A stretch of 64,000 bases of DNA, taken from JAENVU01 sp963765075. Lineage in GTDB: Bacteria > Actinomycetota > Acidimicrobiia > IMCC26256 > JAENVU01. Below the pieces are notes generated by a model. It worked only from the letters and a program-made list of their open reading frames with translations. It was not told the DNA's origin and did no database searches. Where the stretch lies: the NCBI GenBank assembly GCA_963765075.1, contig CAVXVA010000007.1, positions 186,001 to 250,000 on the forward strand, in the 5' to 3' direction. The first letter of the stretch is position 1. Every line of letters begins with the position of its first letter. Shown one piece after another: positions 1 through 9,212 of this stretch. The position numbers were made by a program, and so were the translations under genes.

Positions 1-747
1 ACCCTCAGCCACAACGCCAAGGCCGTCTATCAGCGCTATCTCGGCTGGTTCGATGCCAATCCGGCGCATCTGAACCCGCTCCCGCCGACCGAAGCCGGCA
101 TCCACTACGTGGCGGGTATGGGCGGAGCCGATGCGGTGATCGACCAGGCTCGCGCCAGCATCGCCAACGGCGAGTACCGCTGGGCGGCTCAGTTGCTCGA
201 TCACCTCGTGTTCGCCGAACCCGATCGTCGGGACGCGCAACTCCTCCAGGCCGACGTCTTCGAACAACTCGGGTACCGCAGCGAATCCGGCCCCTGGCGC
301 GACTTCTACCTGACCGGCGCACACGAACTGCGCAACGGCACGACCCGCATCGGTGGATCCTTTGCCTCCAACATCGACGTGCTCCGTGCGATGACCACGG
401 AGATGCTGGTCGATCTGATCGGGGTTCGGCTGAACGGCGATATCGTCGGCACGAGAGCGATCCGCGCCAACCTCACCATCACGGATCGCGACGACGGTGG
501 CGCGATCGGCATCGAGCACGGAGCGCTCCACTTCACCGCCGGCACACTCCATCCCGATCCACACTTCTCGATCGAGGTCTCGCATCTCGGGTTCGCGTTC
601 CTGGCCAGTGGTGCACGCGGCCCGAACGACACCGACGCCGACGCCGAGACGCCGACTGTCTCCGGCGACCGCGCACTCTTCGACGAGTTCTTCTCGGTGA
701 TGCTCGATACGTTCGACTCCAGCTTCGCGATCCTCACGGCCGACTGA
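1..747 (+). CDS. Alkylsulfatase, metallo-beta-lactamase type (C-terminal part)
   Basis: The reading frame is open from base 1, so the gene begins before the window and only about 248 C-terminal residues are visible. The start of the visible part (AVYQRYLGWFDANPAHLNPL) is the dimerisation-domain signature of SdsA1/BDS1-type alkylsulfatases. These hydrolyse primary alkyl sulfates such as SDS to alcohol and sulfate. The remaining residues fit the helical dimerisation domain followed by the SCP2-like C-terminal domain. The zinc-binding catalytic domain lies upstream and cannot be inspected. The next gene starts 6 bases after the stop, so co-transcription is likely. Family assignment is firm; the substrate is inferred. 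Confidence 0.85.
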   Translation, partial: TLSHNAKAVYQRYLGWFDANPAHLNPLPPTEAGIHYVAGMGGADAVIDQARASIANGEYRWAAQLLDHLVFAEPDRRDAQLLQADVFEQLGYRSESGPWRDFYLTGAHELRNGTTRIGGSFASNIDVLRAMTTEMLVDLIGVRLNGDIVGTRAIRANLTITDRDDGGAIGIEHGALHFTAGTLHPDPHFSIEVSHLGFAFLASGARGPNDTDADAETPTVSGDRALFDEFFSVMLDTFDSSFAILTAD

Positions 748-753
748 GCGCGC

Positions 754-1653
754 GTGATCTACACCACCTTGGAGGTGCGGCGCGACGGTCCGGTCGGGTG
801 GTTGATCTTCGATCGGCCCGATGCCGGGAACGCGATGGATGCCACCATGCTCGACGAGTTGGAGGCGGCATGGTGTGAACTCGATGCGGACCCCGACGTC
901 CGCGTCATCGTCAACACCGCGAACGGCACTGCGTTCCAGACCGGTCTCGACGTCCGCCAACTCGCGCAGGACCCCGACGCGCTGCGGGCGCAGTCCCGGC
1001 GGACGCGCGACGCGTCGTTGAAACTCACCGCATGGCACAACGCGGTGACCAAGCCGGTCATTGCCGCGGTCAACGGCGTGTGTGCGGGCGGCGGTCTGCA
1101 CTTCGTCGCGGATGCCGACATCGTGATCGCCAGTGCGAACGCGACGTTCCTGGATCCGCACGTGTCGGTCGGGCAGGTCTCGGCGTTCGAGACGATCGCG
1201 CTCGCGAAGCGTTCCCCGATGGAAGCGATCACCCGCATGGCGCTGATCGGCCGCTACGAGCGCATCGATGCGGCGCGCGCCTACGAACTGGGGATCATCT
1301 CCGAGGTCGTCGGGGACCCCGATGCGTTGCGGAGCCGCGCTGATGAGTTGGCCCGGACGATCGCCCGCAACTCCCCCGCCGCGATGGCCGCGACGAAGCG
1401 GGCGCTGTGGGGCGCGCTCGAACTGGGGCTCACCGACGCCGGACGGGCCGGCGCCGCGGAGATCGTGAGCATGTGGGGGCATCCGGACCAAGAGGAAGGG
1501 CCACGAGCCTTCGCCGAGAAGCGTGAGCCAAGGTGGGCACGCCCCGACGGCGCGCCCCGACGACCCCACACCGACGATGCCCCGCCGACGACCCCACGCC
1601 GACCTGGCCTGATCCGCCAGACTGACCCCACGATTCCACCGGAGGACCCATGA
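754..1653 (+). CDS. Enoyl-CoA hydratase/isomerase (crotonase) family protein
   Basis: A 299-residue crotonase-fold protein with a GTG start 6 bases after the alkylsulfatase stop. The CoA-binding/oxyanion segments are visible as AFQTGLDVRQLA (about residues 59-70) and GVCAGGGLHF (about 108-117). In classical hydratases the two catalytic glutamates sit in GGGCEL and PEILLG; here the equivalent stretches read GGGLHF and PHVSVG, so both glutamates appear to be histidine. It may therefore catalyse a different crotonase reaction or be a divergent member. The last 45 or so residues are a proline/arginine-rich tail not typical of the family. The stop overlaps the next start (ATGA), giving a coupled pair with the hydrolase. 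Confidence 0.85.
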   Translation: MIYTTLEVRRDGPVGWLIFDRPDAGNAMDATMLDELEAAWCELDADPDVRVIVNTANGTAFQTGLDVRQLAQDPDALRAQSRRTRDASLKLTAWHNAVTKPVIAAVNGVCAGGGLHFVADADIVIASANATFLDPHVSVGQVSAFETIALAKRSPMEAITRMALIGRYERIDAARAYELGIISEVVGDPDALRSRADELARTIARNSPAAMAATKRALWGALELGLTDAGRAGAAEIVSMWGHPDQEEGPRAFAEKREPRWARPDGAPRRPHTDDAPPTTPRRPGLIRQTDPTIPPEDP

Positions 1654-2498
1654 CCGAGACCCCCACCCGTGCGCCCAAGGGCGATCTCGCCGCGTTCGAG
1701 AAGTACCAGTTCACCCACGACGGCGCGACCCACGACGTGTATCGGAAGGGCACCGGTCCCGTCGTCATGGTCATCACCGAGATGCCCGGGATGTCGCCGT
1801 TCGTGCTCGGGTTCGCGGAGCGGGTGGCGGCACTCGGGTTGACCGTGGTCTGCCCGAACCTCTTCGGCGAGGCGGGCCGCGATCCCTTCGTCGGGTCCAA
1901 GCTGTCCCAGGCCGGGTACATGCTGAGTTCGTGGTCCCGCGTCTGTATCAGCCGTGAGTTCACCTCGCTCGCCATCGGCCGCTCCTCACCGGTGGTGGGT
2001 TGGCTGCGGGCACTCGCCCATCAGGAGCACGAGCGGGCCGGCGGACCCGGCGTCGGGGCGGTCGGAATGTGTTTCACCGGTGGCTTCGCGCTGGCCATGG
2101 CGGTCGACCCGTTGGTGCTCGCGCCGGTGGTGTCCCAGCCGTCACTCCCCCTGGGGCTTTCGAAGTCCCGCAAACGGTCGATCGATTCCAGCGACGCGGA
2201 CCTCGCGACCGTCCGCGACCGGTGTGCCAACGAAGGACTCCAGGTGTTGGGGCTGCGATTTCACGGCGATCCGTTCGTCCCGGCCGAACGATTCGAGTTC
2301 CTCCGGGAGCGCCTCGGCGACGGCTTCGTTGCGGTGGAGCTGAGTCAGGAGGACGGCCACCCCGACAGCGCGCTCGGTAAGGCCCACTCGGTGCTCACCG
2401 GAGATCTGATCGACGAGCCCGGTCAGCCGACACGCGCCGCGCTGGATCAGGTCCTCGAACTCTTCCGTTCGAAACTGCTGGAACCCGCGCCGCGTTGA
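1650..2498 (+). CDS. Dienelactone hydrolase family protein
   Basis: A 282-residue alpha/beta hydrolase of the dienelactone hydrolase family. The nucleophile elbow is GMCFTGG with Cys at about residue 141, followed by an Asp in FHGDPFVPAERF and a His in EDGHPDSALG, giving the expected Cys-Asp-His triad. Family members open lactone or ester bonds, classically in catechol degradation; the substrate here is unknown. It overlaps the upstream crotonase by four bases (ATGA), with a good ribosome site (GGAGG) before the ATG, so the two are translationally coupled and probably act in one catabolic route. It is followed by a convergent gene. Confidence 0.85.
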   Translation: MTETPTRAPKGDLAAFEKYQFTHDGATHDVYRKGTGPVVMVITEMPGMSPFVLGFAERVAALGLTVVCPNLFGEAGRDPFVGSKLSQAGYMLSSWSRVCISREFTSLAIGRSSPVVGWLRALAHQEHERAGGPGVGAVGMCFTGGFALAMAVDPLVLAPVVSQPSLPLGLSKSRKRSIDSSDADLATVRDRCANEGLQVLGLRFHGDPFVPAERFEFLRERLGDGFVAVELSQEDGHPDSALGKAHSVLTGDLIDEPGQPTRAALDQVLELFRSKLLEPAPR

Positions 2499-2521
2499 GT
2501 CCGCCGAGCTGAGGACGCGCG

Positions 2522-3181
2522 TCAGTCGAGCGAGTCGGCGAGCTGGGGTCGTTCGCGGATCGAGCGTTTGACCTCGGAGAAGCCGGCAAACCCCACGACC
2601 TCCCACAGGGCATCCCAGAGTCGGAGCGCCTCCTCGCCGCGCGGAACGCGACTGATGACCGGTCCGAAGAACGAGTTCAGTTCGCCGTCGTGGCGGAAGG
2701 TGATGATGGGCGTCCCGACGTCGGCACCGGTCCGAGACAGCGCCTCGTCGGTGTCGGTACGAATATCGGCGTCCCACTGCTCGTCGTTGGCCGCGCCGAT
2801 GTATTGCTCCTCGACCCCGGCCGACCGCAGGTAGTCGGGGAAACCCGCTTCGTAGTGATCGACGATCTCCTCGCGGAGGCGGCGGACGTGGATGTCACCG
2901 CCGAACTGGGTGTACAGCGCGCCCATCTCGTCACGTCGTCCGTCGGCACGCATGGCTGCGGCCACCCGGAGCAGCTTCAGTCCGGAGCCGTGGCCGGCGA
3001 CATACCGGGGTGGAAAGTCCCGGTCGTAGTCCTTGGCCGCGTTCACCATCCGCAGGCTGATGAACCGCCAATCGACGGTGAGGGCCCGTTGGCGGGCGAC
3101 CTCGGCGACCCAGCGAGAGGTCAGCCAGGCCCACGGGCACACGGGATCCCAGAAGAACTCGACGTCGTACGAGGAACTCAT
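2522..3181 (-). CDS. DsbA-family protein, mycothiol-dependent nitroreductase-like
   Basis: A 219-residue thioredoxin-fold (DsbA/FrnE-like) protein. The N-terminus (VEFFWDPVCPWAWLTSRW) closely resembles the Rv2466c family of mycothiol-dependent reductases, which carry an active-site CPWC. Here the motif is CPWA, so only the first, mycothiol-attacking cysteine (about residue 15) remains. A monothiol mechanism with mycothiol as co-thiol is plausible but inferred. The gene is convergent with the dienelactone hydrolase gene and separated from the next gene by about 250 bases in which I see no further gene. Confidence 0.75.
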   Translation of the reverse strand: MSSSYDVEFFWDPVCPWAWLTSRWVAEVARQRALTVDWRFISLRMVNAAKDYDRDFPPRYVAGHGSGLKLLRVAAAMRADGRRDEMGALYTQFGGDIHVRRLREEIVDHYEAGFPDYLRSAGVEEQYIGAANDEQWDADIRTDTDEALSRTGADVGTPIITFRHDGELNSFFGPVISRVPRGEEALRLWDALWEVVGFAGFSEVKRSIRERPQLADSLD

Positions 3182-3437
3182 GACATCCGTTCGGCCGGCG
3201 GTGGTGGGTGGGCGGACGCTACCGGGCAGGCCGGCTCGCCAGGTGAAAACAGCAAGTCATGACCGCGGTGCAATATTCCGGAACGGCCACGCGGTCCCGC
3301 TTCCCAGGTCGCCTCGATCTGGGCGCTCGTCGATGTCACCAAGGAGATGGGGGCCACGCAACTCGTGCCCCGGGATCACCGTTGGGACCCGCGACGCCCG
3401 CCACGCGCCGAGGCCGACGGGACCCTAGGGTCGGACC

Positions 3438-4370
3438 ATGACTGAGAAGTGGACCGAATCCGATATCCCCGACCTGACCGGGCGCGTCGTGCTCATCACC
3501 GGTGCGAACAGCGGCATCGGGTACGAAGCGGCGCGCGCCTGCGCCGAGCACGGGGCGCACGTCGTACTCGCCTGTCGTAACTCGGCGAAGGCCGATACCG
3601 CCATGGCCGAGATCCGCTCGGTCGCACCCGACGCGTCGGTGGAGGTGCTGCTCGTCGACCTCGCCGACCTGGATTCGGTGGCGGCCGCGGCGGAGAAGTT
3701 CCGGGCCGGCCACGACCGCCTCGATGTGTTGGTGAACAACGCGGGCTTGATGGCGCTGCCGCATCAGCGGACGGTCCAGGGCTTCGAGATGCAGTTCGGC
3801 GTCAACCATCTCGCGGCCTTCGCGCTCACTGGCCATCTCCTCGATCCGATCCTCGCGACCCCGAACGCGCGCGTCGTGGCCATCAGCAGTCAGGGCCACC
3901 GGCCCGGCAAGATCCACTTCGACGATCTCCAGCTCGAAGCGAACTACGGGCCGTGGCGGGCCTACTTCCAGAGCAAGCTCGCCAATCTGCTCTTCACCCT
4001 GGAGTTGCAACGCAGGCTCGCGGCCCACGGTGCTTCGGCGATCGCAGTGGCCGCGCACCCGGGCGGATCGAATACGAACCTCGGTCACGAGAACCCGGGC
4101 GGCATCCTCAACAACCTGGCCGACAAGTCCCGTGGCCTGATCAGTTTCTTCATGCAGTCGGCCGCGATGGGTGCGCTCCCGACGCTGCGAGCCGCGACCG
4201 ATCCGAACGTGACGGGGGGTGAGTACTACGGCCCCGATGGGTTCGGCCAGCAGCAGGGCCACCCGAAGCGGGTCGGTTCGAGCGCGCGCGCCCAGGACCC
4301 GGCCGTGGCGGCCCGCCTCTGGGATGCGTCGGCCGACCTCACCGGCGTCCGCTTCGAAGCGTTGGACTGA
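3438..4370 (+). CDS. Short-chain dehydrogenase/reductase, retinol-dehydrogenase-like
   Basis: A 310-residue classical SDR. The cofactor motif TGANSGIG is near residue 20, and the CRN after strand 2 (LACRN) is typical of NADP-preferring retinol-dehydrogenase-like members. The NNAG motif follows, then VVAISS and the catalytic Tyr-x-x-x-Lys in YFQSKLAN. These enzymes oxidise or reduce secondary alcohols and ketones or aldehydes; the substrate cannot be told from sequence. The ATG lies 6 bases before the downstream phosphotransferase start, which suggests one transcript through 3438-6392. Confidence 0.85.
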   Translation: MTEKWTESDIPDLTGRVVLITGANSGIGYEAARACAEHGAHVVLACRNSAKADTAMAEIRSVAPDASVEVLLVDLADLDSVAAAAEKFRAGHDRLDVLVNNAGLMALPHQRTVQGFEMQFGVNHLAAFALTGHLLDPILATPNARVVAISSQGHRPGKIHFDDLQLEANYGPWRAYFQSKLANLLFTLELQRRLAAHGASAIAVAAHPGGSNTNLGHENPGGILNNLADKSRGLISFFMQSAAMGALPTLRAATDPNVTGGEYYGPDGFGQQQGHPKRVGSSARAQDPAVAARLWDASADLTGVRFEALD

Positions 4371-4376
4371 ACCTGG

Positions 4377-5414
4377 ATGGAGAACGTCTCCGAGCTGGTC
4401 GACCTGAACCGGCTGGCGCAGTGGATGGACGGCGAGGGCCTCGAAGTTGGTCCGCTCGCCGACGTCACGCCGATCACGGGTGGGACCCAGAACGTCCTGC
4501 TGCGGTTCACTCGCGGCGAGCGCGAGTTCGTGTTCCGCCGTCCACCGCCGCACAAACGCAAGAACAGCGACGAGACCATGCGGCGCGAGGCGCGGATCCT
4601 CGCGGCGCTCGGAGATTCCGAGGTTCCCCATCCTGGTCTGATCGCAGCCTGCCCCGACGTCGACGTGCTGGGCGCCGCGTTCTATCTCATGGAACCCGTC
4701 GACGGTTTCAATGCAACGCTCGGGCTCCCCGAACCGCACGCGTCGGATGCGGCGGTGCAACGAGCCATGGGGTTCGGGATGGCCGACGGTCTGCTCGCAC
4801 TCGCGGCGATCGACCCCACTGAGCGGGGCATTGCCGACCTCGGACGATTCGACGGGTGGGCGGAACGTCAGGTCGGGCGCTGGCGCGCGCAGCTCGATGG
4901 CTACGCCGAGCTGCGCGGATATCCCGGGCCCGACCTTCCCGGCGTCGACGACGTCGGCGCGTGGCTCGACGCCCACCGGCCCGGTGAGGTCCGAGCGGGG
5001 CTGATCCATGGCGACTACCACTTCGCCAATGTGCTGATCCGGCGCGACTCCGGTGCGCTCGCGGCGATCGTCGATTGGGAGCTCGCGACGATCGGCGATC
5101 CCCTGCTCGACCTCGGCCATTTGCTGGCGACCTGGCCGGTCCGGTCCGACGCCGGCGCGCTGATCGGTCTCGACGCGCCGGGCCTCCCCACGTTGACCGA
5201 GGTCATCGACTACTACGGCTCGCGCACCGATCGTGATCTGTCGCATCTCACGTGGTTCCGGGTGCTCGCGTGCTACCGGCTCGGCCTCATCCTGGAAGGA
5301 ACCCACGCCCGCGCGTACGCGGGTCTTGCCCCGGTCGAAGTCGGCGATACCTTGCACGCAATGACCCTTGGCTTGTTGACCCAGGCCGTCGACCTGATCT
5401 CGGAGGGCAACTAA
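4377..5414 (+). CDS. Phosphotransferase family protein (APH/ChoK-like kinase fold)
   Basis: A 345-residue protein with the aminoglycoside/choline kinase fold. The catalytic loop HGDYHFANVL and the metal-binding segment VDWELATIGDPLLDLGHLL are both intact. The group resembles the kinase-like domain fused or adjacent to acyl-CoA dehydrogenases (ACAD10/FadE36 type) more than antibiotic kinases, so phosphorylation of a hydroxylated CoA intermediate or other small molecule is more likely than drug resistance. It is 6 bases downstream of the SDR gene and its stop (TAA) abuts the ATG of corA, so all three look co-transcribed. Confidence 0.8.
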   Translation: MENVSELVDLNRLAQWMDGEGLEVGPLADVTPITGGTQNVLLRFTRGEREFVFRRPPPHKRKNSDETMRREARILAALGDSEVPHPGLIAACPDVDVLGAAFYLMEPVDGFNATLGLPEPHASDAAVQRAMGFGMADGLLALAAIDPTERGIADLGRFDGWAERQVGRWRAQLDGYAELRGYPGPDLPGVDDVGAWLDAHRPGEVRAGLIHGDYHFANVLIRRDSGALAAIVDWELATIGDPLLDLGHLLATWPVRSDAGALIGLDAPGLPTLTEVIDYYGSRTDRDLSHLTWFRVLACYRLGLILEGTHARAYAGLAPVEVGDTLHAMTLGLLTQAVDLISEGN

Positions 5415-6392
5415 ATGGCGGAAGCAACGACGAGAGCGTGGCGGAACGGGCTCGTGGTCGCGTCGGACTTCCCCCTTGCGGAGGTGTCCGATCATCTCGC
5501 GGTGGCCGACACCATGGTGTGGGTCGATGTGTGTCGGCCCGATGCGGACACAGTGACCGAGCTCGCACCCGAACTCGGGCTCCATGAACTCGCGGTGGAG
5601 GACGCGCTCGGTGCGCACCAGCGCCCGAAGGTCGACTTTTACGACACCCATCTCTTCCTCTCCTGTCACTCGGTCGGCGTCGACTCGGAGCACGGCGACC
5701 TCCTCACGACCGAGATCGATGCCTTCATCGGGCCGCGGTGGCTCATCACGGTGCGCAAGGACGACGGCTTCGCCATGGCGCCGGTCTGCGCTCGGTGGGA
5801 CCAGTCACCCCAACTGCTCGAACACGGGGTCGGGGCCCTGCTCTACGGCCTCCTCGATCGCGTCGTCGACGGGTACTTCGACTCGGTCCAGGTCTTCGAC
5901 GACTACTACGACGAGGTCAGTGAAGGGCTGTTCGCCGACGAGCCGCTCGATCCCAACCGTCAACGTGATTGGTTTCGGATGCGGCGTGCGTTGGTGGAAT
6001 TCCATCGATTGGTCGTGCCCATGCGAGAGGTCGTCAGCGGCCTCATGCGGCGCGAGCATGATGTGATCGGCGAGCCGATGCATCCCTATTTCCAGGACGT
6101 CTACGACCACATCCTGCGGGTGACCGAATCCACTGATTCGTTACGTGATCTGGTGAGCACCATCGTGGAGACGAATCTGAGTCTGCGGGACTTTCGCCAG
6201 AACCAGATCATGAAGAAGGTGACGAGTTGGGCTGCGATCATCGCGGTGCCGACCCTGATCACGGGCTACTTCGGGATGAATGTTCCGTATCCCGGGTTCG
6301 CCCGCCATTGGGGGGTGTGGTTCTCGACCCTGTCGATGGTCGGCTTGTCGGGGTTCCTCTACTTCTCGTTCAAACGCCGCGATTGGCTGTAG
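5415..6392 (+). CDS. corA: CorA-family magnesium/divalent cation channel
   Basis: A 325-residue CorA/MRS2-type protein: a long acidic cytoplasmic domain, then two C-terminal transmembrane helices joined by the signature loop (YFGMNVPYPGF; the GMN motif is intact). Family members form pentameric Mg2+ (or Co2+, Zn2+) channels. The positively charged C-terminus KRRDWL is also typical. The ATG follows the preceding TAA with no gap. The last 23 bases overlap the end of the convergent MFS gene. Confidence 0.88.
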   Translation: MAEATTRAWRNGLVVASDFPLAEVSDHLAVADTMVWVDVCRPDADTVTELAPELGLHELAVEDALGAHQRPKVDFYDTHLFLSCHSVGVDSEHGDLLTTEIDAFIGPRWLITVRKDDGFAMAPVCARWDQSPQLLEHGVGALLYGLLDRVVDGYFDSVQVFDDYYDEVSEGLFADEPLDPNRQRDWFRMRRALVEFHRLVVPMREVVSGLMRREHDVIGEPMHPYFQDVYDHILRVTESTDSLRDLVSTIVETNLSLRDFRQNQIMKKVTSWAAIIAVPTLITGYFGMNVPYPGFARHWGVWFSTLSMVGLSGFLYFSFKRRDWL

Positions 6393-7779
6393 CTCCGCGC
6401 GCGGGCGCGTCGAGGCGGGTGGCGAGTCCGGCCCCGAGCAGGCAGACCCCGCTCACGAGCAGCGTCACCACGCGGATCCCGGCGACGGGGTCCTCGGCCG
6501 AGCTGACCAACGCCACCGCCACCGCGACCGACACGATCCCGCCGAAGTCCATCCCCATGCGTGACATCGCCCCACCGATGCCGAGGCGTTCGGCGATCAC
6601 GGTGCGCAGTGCGGCGCCGTTGCACGCCGCGTGCGCCAGACCGACGCCGATCCCGTAGATGATGCCCACGGGGAGCCACAACCCGACCACGTTGCGGTGT
6701 TCGGTGACGTTGAGCGAGAACACCAGGCCCGCGATCGCGATGATGAGCGAGCCCGGGATGATCACCCAGCGCGGCCCGCGCCGGTCGGCGATGCGGCCCG
6801 CGACGAACGACAGCGGTCCGCCGATCAACGGAACGACCGCGACCGCAACGCCGGCGGCGAACGTGGAGAGACCCCACCCATCGGTGAGGAGGCGGATGAA
6901 CGCGAAGAACGTCCCGGCGAACGATCCGGCGACGAGCAGGTTGAGGATGACGCCCCGTCGGTAGGACGCGTCCTTGAAGAGCGGGAGGTAGAGCACCGGG
7001 TCGGGATGGTGACGCGAGCGCAGGACGACGGTGACCAGCAACGCGACGCCGATCGCGACGACGCTGATCGTGCGCGCGTCGATCCCCCAGTCGTGCACTT
7101 CCGTGATGGCCAGGACGACTGCGCCCATGCCGAGCGCCAGCGCGCCCACCCCGAGCATGTCGGGCGGCGTGGAGCGGGCCCGGGGAGGACGCAGCGGCAG
7201 CCGCCAGATCACGATGGCGCACAGGAGGATGCCGATCGGGACGTTCAGGGCGAAGGTGGCTCTCCACCCGATGGACTCGACGAGCGCGCCGCCGATCACG
7301 GGCCCGAAGGCCGCCGCCACTCCGCCGGTGGCACCGAGACCGCCGACCACGGTCGCGCGTCGGGAGAGCGGAAACGCATCGAGCAGGATCGGCAGGGCCG
7401 CGCTCGACTCCGCGACGAGACCGACGGCCTGCACGACCCGCCCGACGAGCAGGATCCCCACCGACGGCGACCACGCGACGATCCCCGAACCGATTGTGAA
7501 CGCAGCGATCCCGCCGATGAACACGCGTTCGCGCCCGAATCGATCGGCCATCCACCCCGCCGGCACCAAGAGCGCGGCGGCGGTAATCGAGAAGCCGGTG
7601 AGGGCCCATGACACCGTCGTGGCATCGGCATGGAAGGTCTCCGCGATGTGTCCGTACGCGATGAACATCAGCGAGAAATTGACCGACGTCAGCAGCGTCG
7701 CCCCGCCGACGAGTGCGAACAGGCGGAGTGGTCGATCTTCGATGGATCCCGACGTCGAGCCGGTTGGCGGTGCGGACAC
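6370..7779 (-). CDS. MFS transporter, DHA2 (14-helix) type
   Basis: A 469-residue polytopic membrane protein with about 14 hydrophobic segments. The motif-A-like loop AGWMADRFGRERVFIGG lies between helices 2 and 3, and a second such loop (GRIADRRGPR) lies in the C-terminal half. The layout matches EmrB/QacA-type proton-driven drug exporters, though the substrate is unknown. The start ATG encodes MSAPPTGSTSGSIEDRP ahead of the first helix. It is convergent with corA (23-bp overlap) and lies just downstream of the aminotransferase on the same strand, so the two may share a transcript. Confidence 0.85.
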   Translation of the reverse strand: MSAPPTGSTSGSIEDRPLRLFALVGGATLLTSVNFSLMFIAYGHIAETFHADATTVSWALTGFSITAAALLVPAGWMADRFGRERVFIGGIAAFTIGSGIVAWSPSVGILLVGRVVQAVGLVAESSAALPILLDAFPLSRRATVVGGLGATGGVAAAFGPVIGGALVESIGWRATFALNVPIGILLCAIVIWRLPLRPPRARSTPPDMLGVGALALGMGAVVLAITEVHDWGIDARTISVVAIGVALLVTVVLRSRHHPDPVLYLPLFKDASYRRGVILNLLVAGSFAGTFFAFIRLLTDGWGLSTFAAGVAVAVVPLIGGPLSFVAGRIADRRGPRWVIIPGSLIIAIAGLVFSLNVTEHRNVVGLWLPVGIIYGIGVGLAHAACNGAALRTVIAERLGIGGAMSRMGMDFGGIVSVAVAVALVSSAEDPVAGIRVVTLLVSGVCLLGAGLATRLDAPARGATANRGV

Positions 7780-7800
7780 TGGGTGGGCGGCGGCGTGGCG

Positions 7801-9144
7801 TCAGGCGACGTAGCCGTCGGCGACGTGGAGGGCTTCGTCGATTGCCGCGAGGCCGGCTTCGAGATCGGCCAACGAGGTCGTGAGTGGTGGGGTCACGTGG
7901 AGTCGGTTGAAGTGCGTGAAGGGCCAGACGCCCTTGGCCTTGCATGCCGCGGCGAGTTCGGCCATCGGTTTCGCGACCGCGCCGCTCGCGTTGTAGGGCA
8001 CGAGCATCTCCCGGGTGGCGCGGTCCCGCACCAGTTCGATCGCCCAGAACGCTCCGAGGCCGCGAACCTCACCGACCGACGCGTGCTTCGCCGCGAGCTT
8101 CTCCAGGGCCGGGCCGATGGCGTCGCCGAGCCGGCGGGCCTGGCCAATGACGTCCTCGTCATGAAAGATGTTGATCGAGGCGACGACCGACGCGCACGCG
8201 AGCGGATGGCCCGAGTAGGTGAGTCCGCCGGGGTACACCCGATCGGCGAAGGTCGCGGCGATCGGGCCGGAGATGATCACGCCACCGAGTGGGACGTAGC
8301 CGGAGTTCACGCCTTTCGCGAAGCAGATCAGATCCGGCGTCACCCCCCATCGCTGGATCGAGAACCATTCGCCGCAGCGGCCGAAACCGGCCATGACTTC
8401 GTCGGCGATCAGCATGATGCCGTGGCGGTCGCAGAGGTCGCGGACGCCCTGGAGATAACTCTCGGGGGGCACGAGGATCCCGTTCGTGCCGACGACCGGT
8501 TCGAGGATGATGGCCGCGATGTTCTTCGGGCCCTCGAACATCATCAGTTCGTCGAGATGGGCGAGGGCCCGTTCGCATTCTTCGGCTTCGGTCGTCGCAT
8601 GGAACGAGGACCGGTAGAGGTACGGGCCGAAGAAGTGCACGACGCCCGGCACCGACGGTTCGGACGGCCAGCGCCGCGGGTCGCCGGTCATGGCGATCGA
8701 CCCCGAGGTCGAGCCGTGGTAGCTGCGGTACGCGGCCAGGATCTTGTGGCGACCCGTGTGCAGGCGGGCCATCCGCATCGCATTCTCGGTGGCCTCGGCC
8801 CCGCCGTTCGTGAAGAACACCTTGTTCATGCCGGCGGGGGCCACCTCGGAGATGAGCCGGGCGGCTTCGCTGCGGTCCGCGTTCGCGTGGATCGGCGCAA
8901 TCGTGCACAAGCGCCCCGCCGCGTCCTGAATCGCCGCGACGAGCTTCGGGTGTTGATGGCCGAGATTGACGTTCATCAGTTGGGAACTGAAGTCGAGGTA
9001 CCGCCGCCCGTCGTAGTCCCACATCCAGGACCCCTCGGCCCCCGCGATCGCCACCGGCTGGATCTGCGCCTGGGCCGACCACGAATGGAAGACGTGGGCT
9101 CGGTCGTTGGCGTACGTGGCGTCGGAGGTGTGGTGTTCGGTCAT
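7801..9144 (-). CDS. Class III aminotransferase (aspartate aminotransferase family)
   Basis: A 447-residue PLP enzyme of aminotransferase class III, closest in pattern to taurine/beta-alanine:pyruvate transaminases. Visible features are the NGGAEATENAMRMAR segment, the YHGST loop, ADEVMAGFGR before the cofactor lysine, and the lysine in CFAKGVNSGYVPLGG. The frame is open further upstream, but the extra N-terminal 81 codons are low-complexity and would run through the dinB promoter; the ATG at 9144 (MTEHHTSDATYAND) fits the family. It is divergent from dinB with a 68-bp shared promoter region. Confidence 0.82.
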   Translation of the reverse strand: MTEHHTSDATYANDRAHVFHSWSAQAQIQPVAIAGAEGSWMWDYDGRRYLDFSSQLMNVNLGHQHPKLVAAIQDAAGRLCTIAPIHANADRSEAARLISEVAPAGMNKVFFTNGGAEATENAMRMARLHTGRHKILAAYRSYHGSTSGSIAMTGDPRRWPSEPSVPGVVHFFGPYLYRSSFHATTEAEECERALAHLDELMMFEGPKNIAAIILEPVVGTNGILVPPESYLQGVRDLCDRHGIMLIADEVMAGFGRCGEWFSIQRWGVTPDLICFAKGVNSGYVPLGGVIISGPIAATFADRVYPGGLTYSGHPLACASVVASINIFHDEDVIGQARRLGDAIGPALEKLAAKHASVGEVRGLGAFWAIELVRDRATREMLVPYNASGAVAKPMAELAAACKAKGVWPFTHFNRLHVTPPLTTSLADLEAGLAAIDEALHVADGYVA

Positions 9145-9184
9145 CGGGGCATGCTCGCAGGTCTGGTGTCGTGCCGATGAAACA

Positions 9185-9198
9185 CGAACACCTGTTCG
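9185..9198. promoter_or_regulatory. LexA (SOS) box upstream of dinB
   Basis: The 14-mer CGAACACCTGTTCG has perfect CGAACA/TGTTCG arms and matches the actinobacterial LexA consensus CGAAC-N4-GTTCG. It ends 14 bases before the dinB ATG and lies 41 bases upstream of the divergent aminotransferase start, so LexA bound here should block dinB initiation and could also affect the aminotransferase. Confidence 0.8.
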
Positions 9199-9212
9199 TC
9201 TAGGGTGCGGAC

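Noticed and set aside
3336..5693. A 785-codon minus-strand open frame
   Set aside because: It is antisense to the SDR, phosphotransferase and corA genes, which carry clear motifs; the translation resembles no family.
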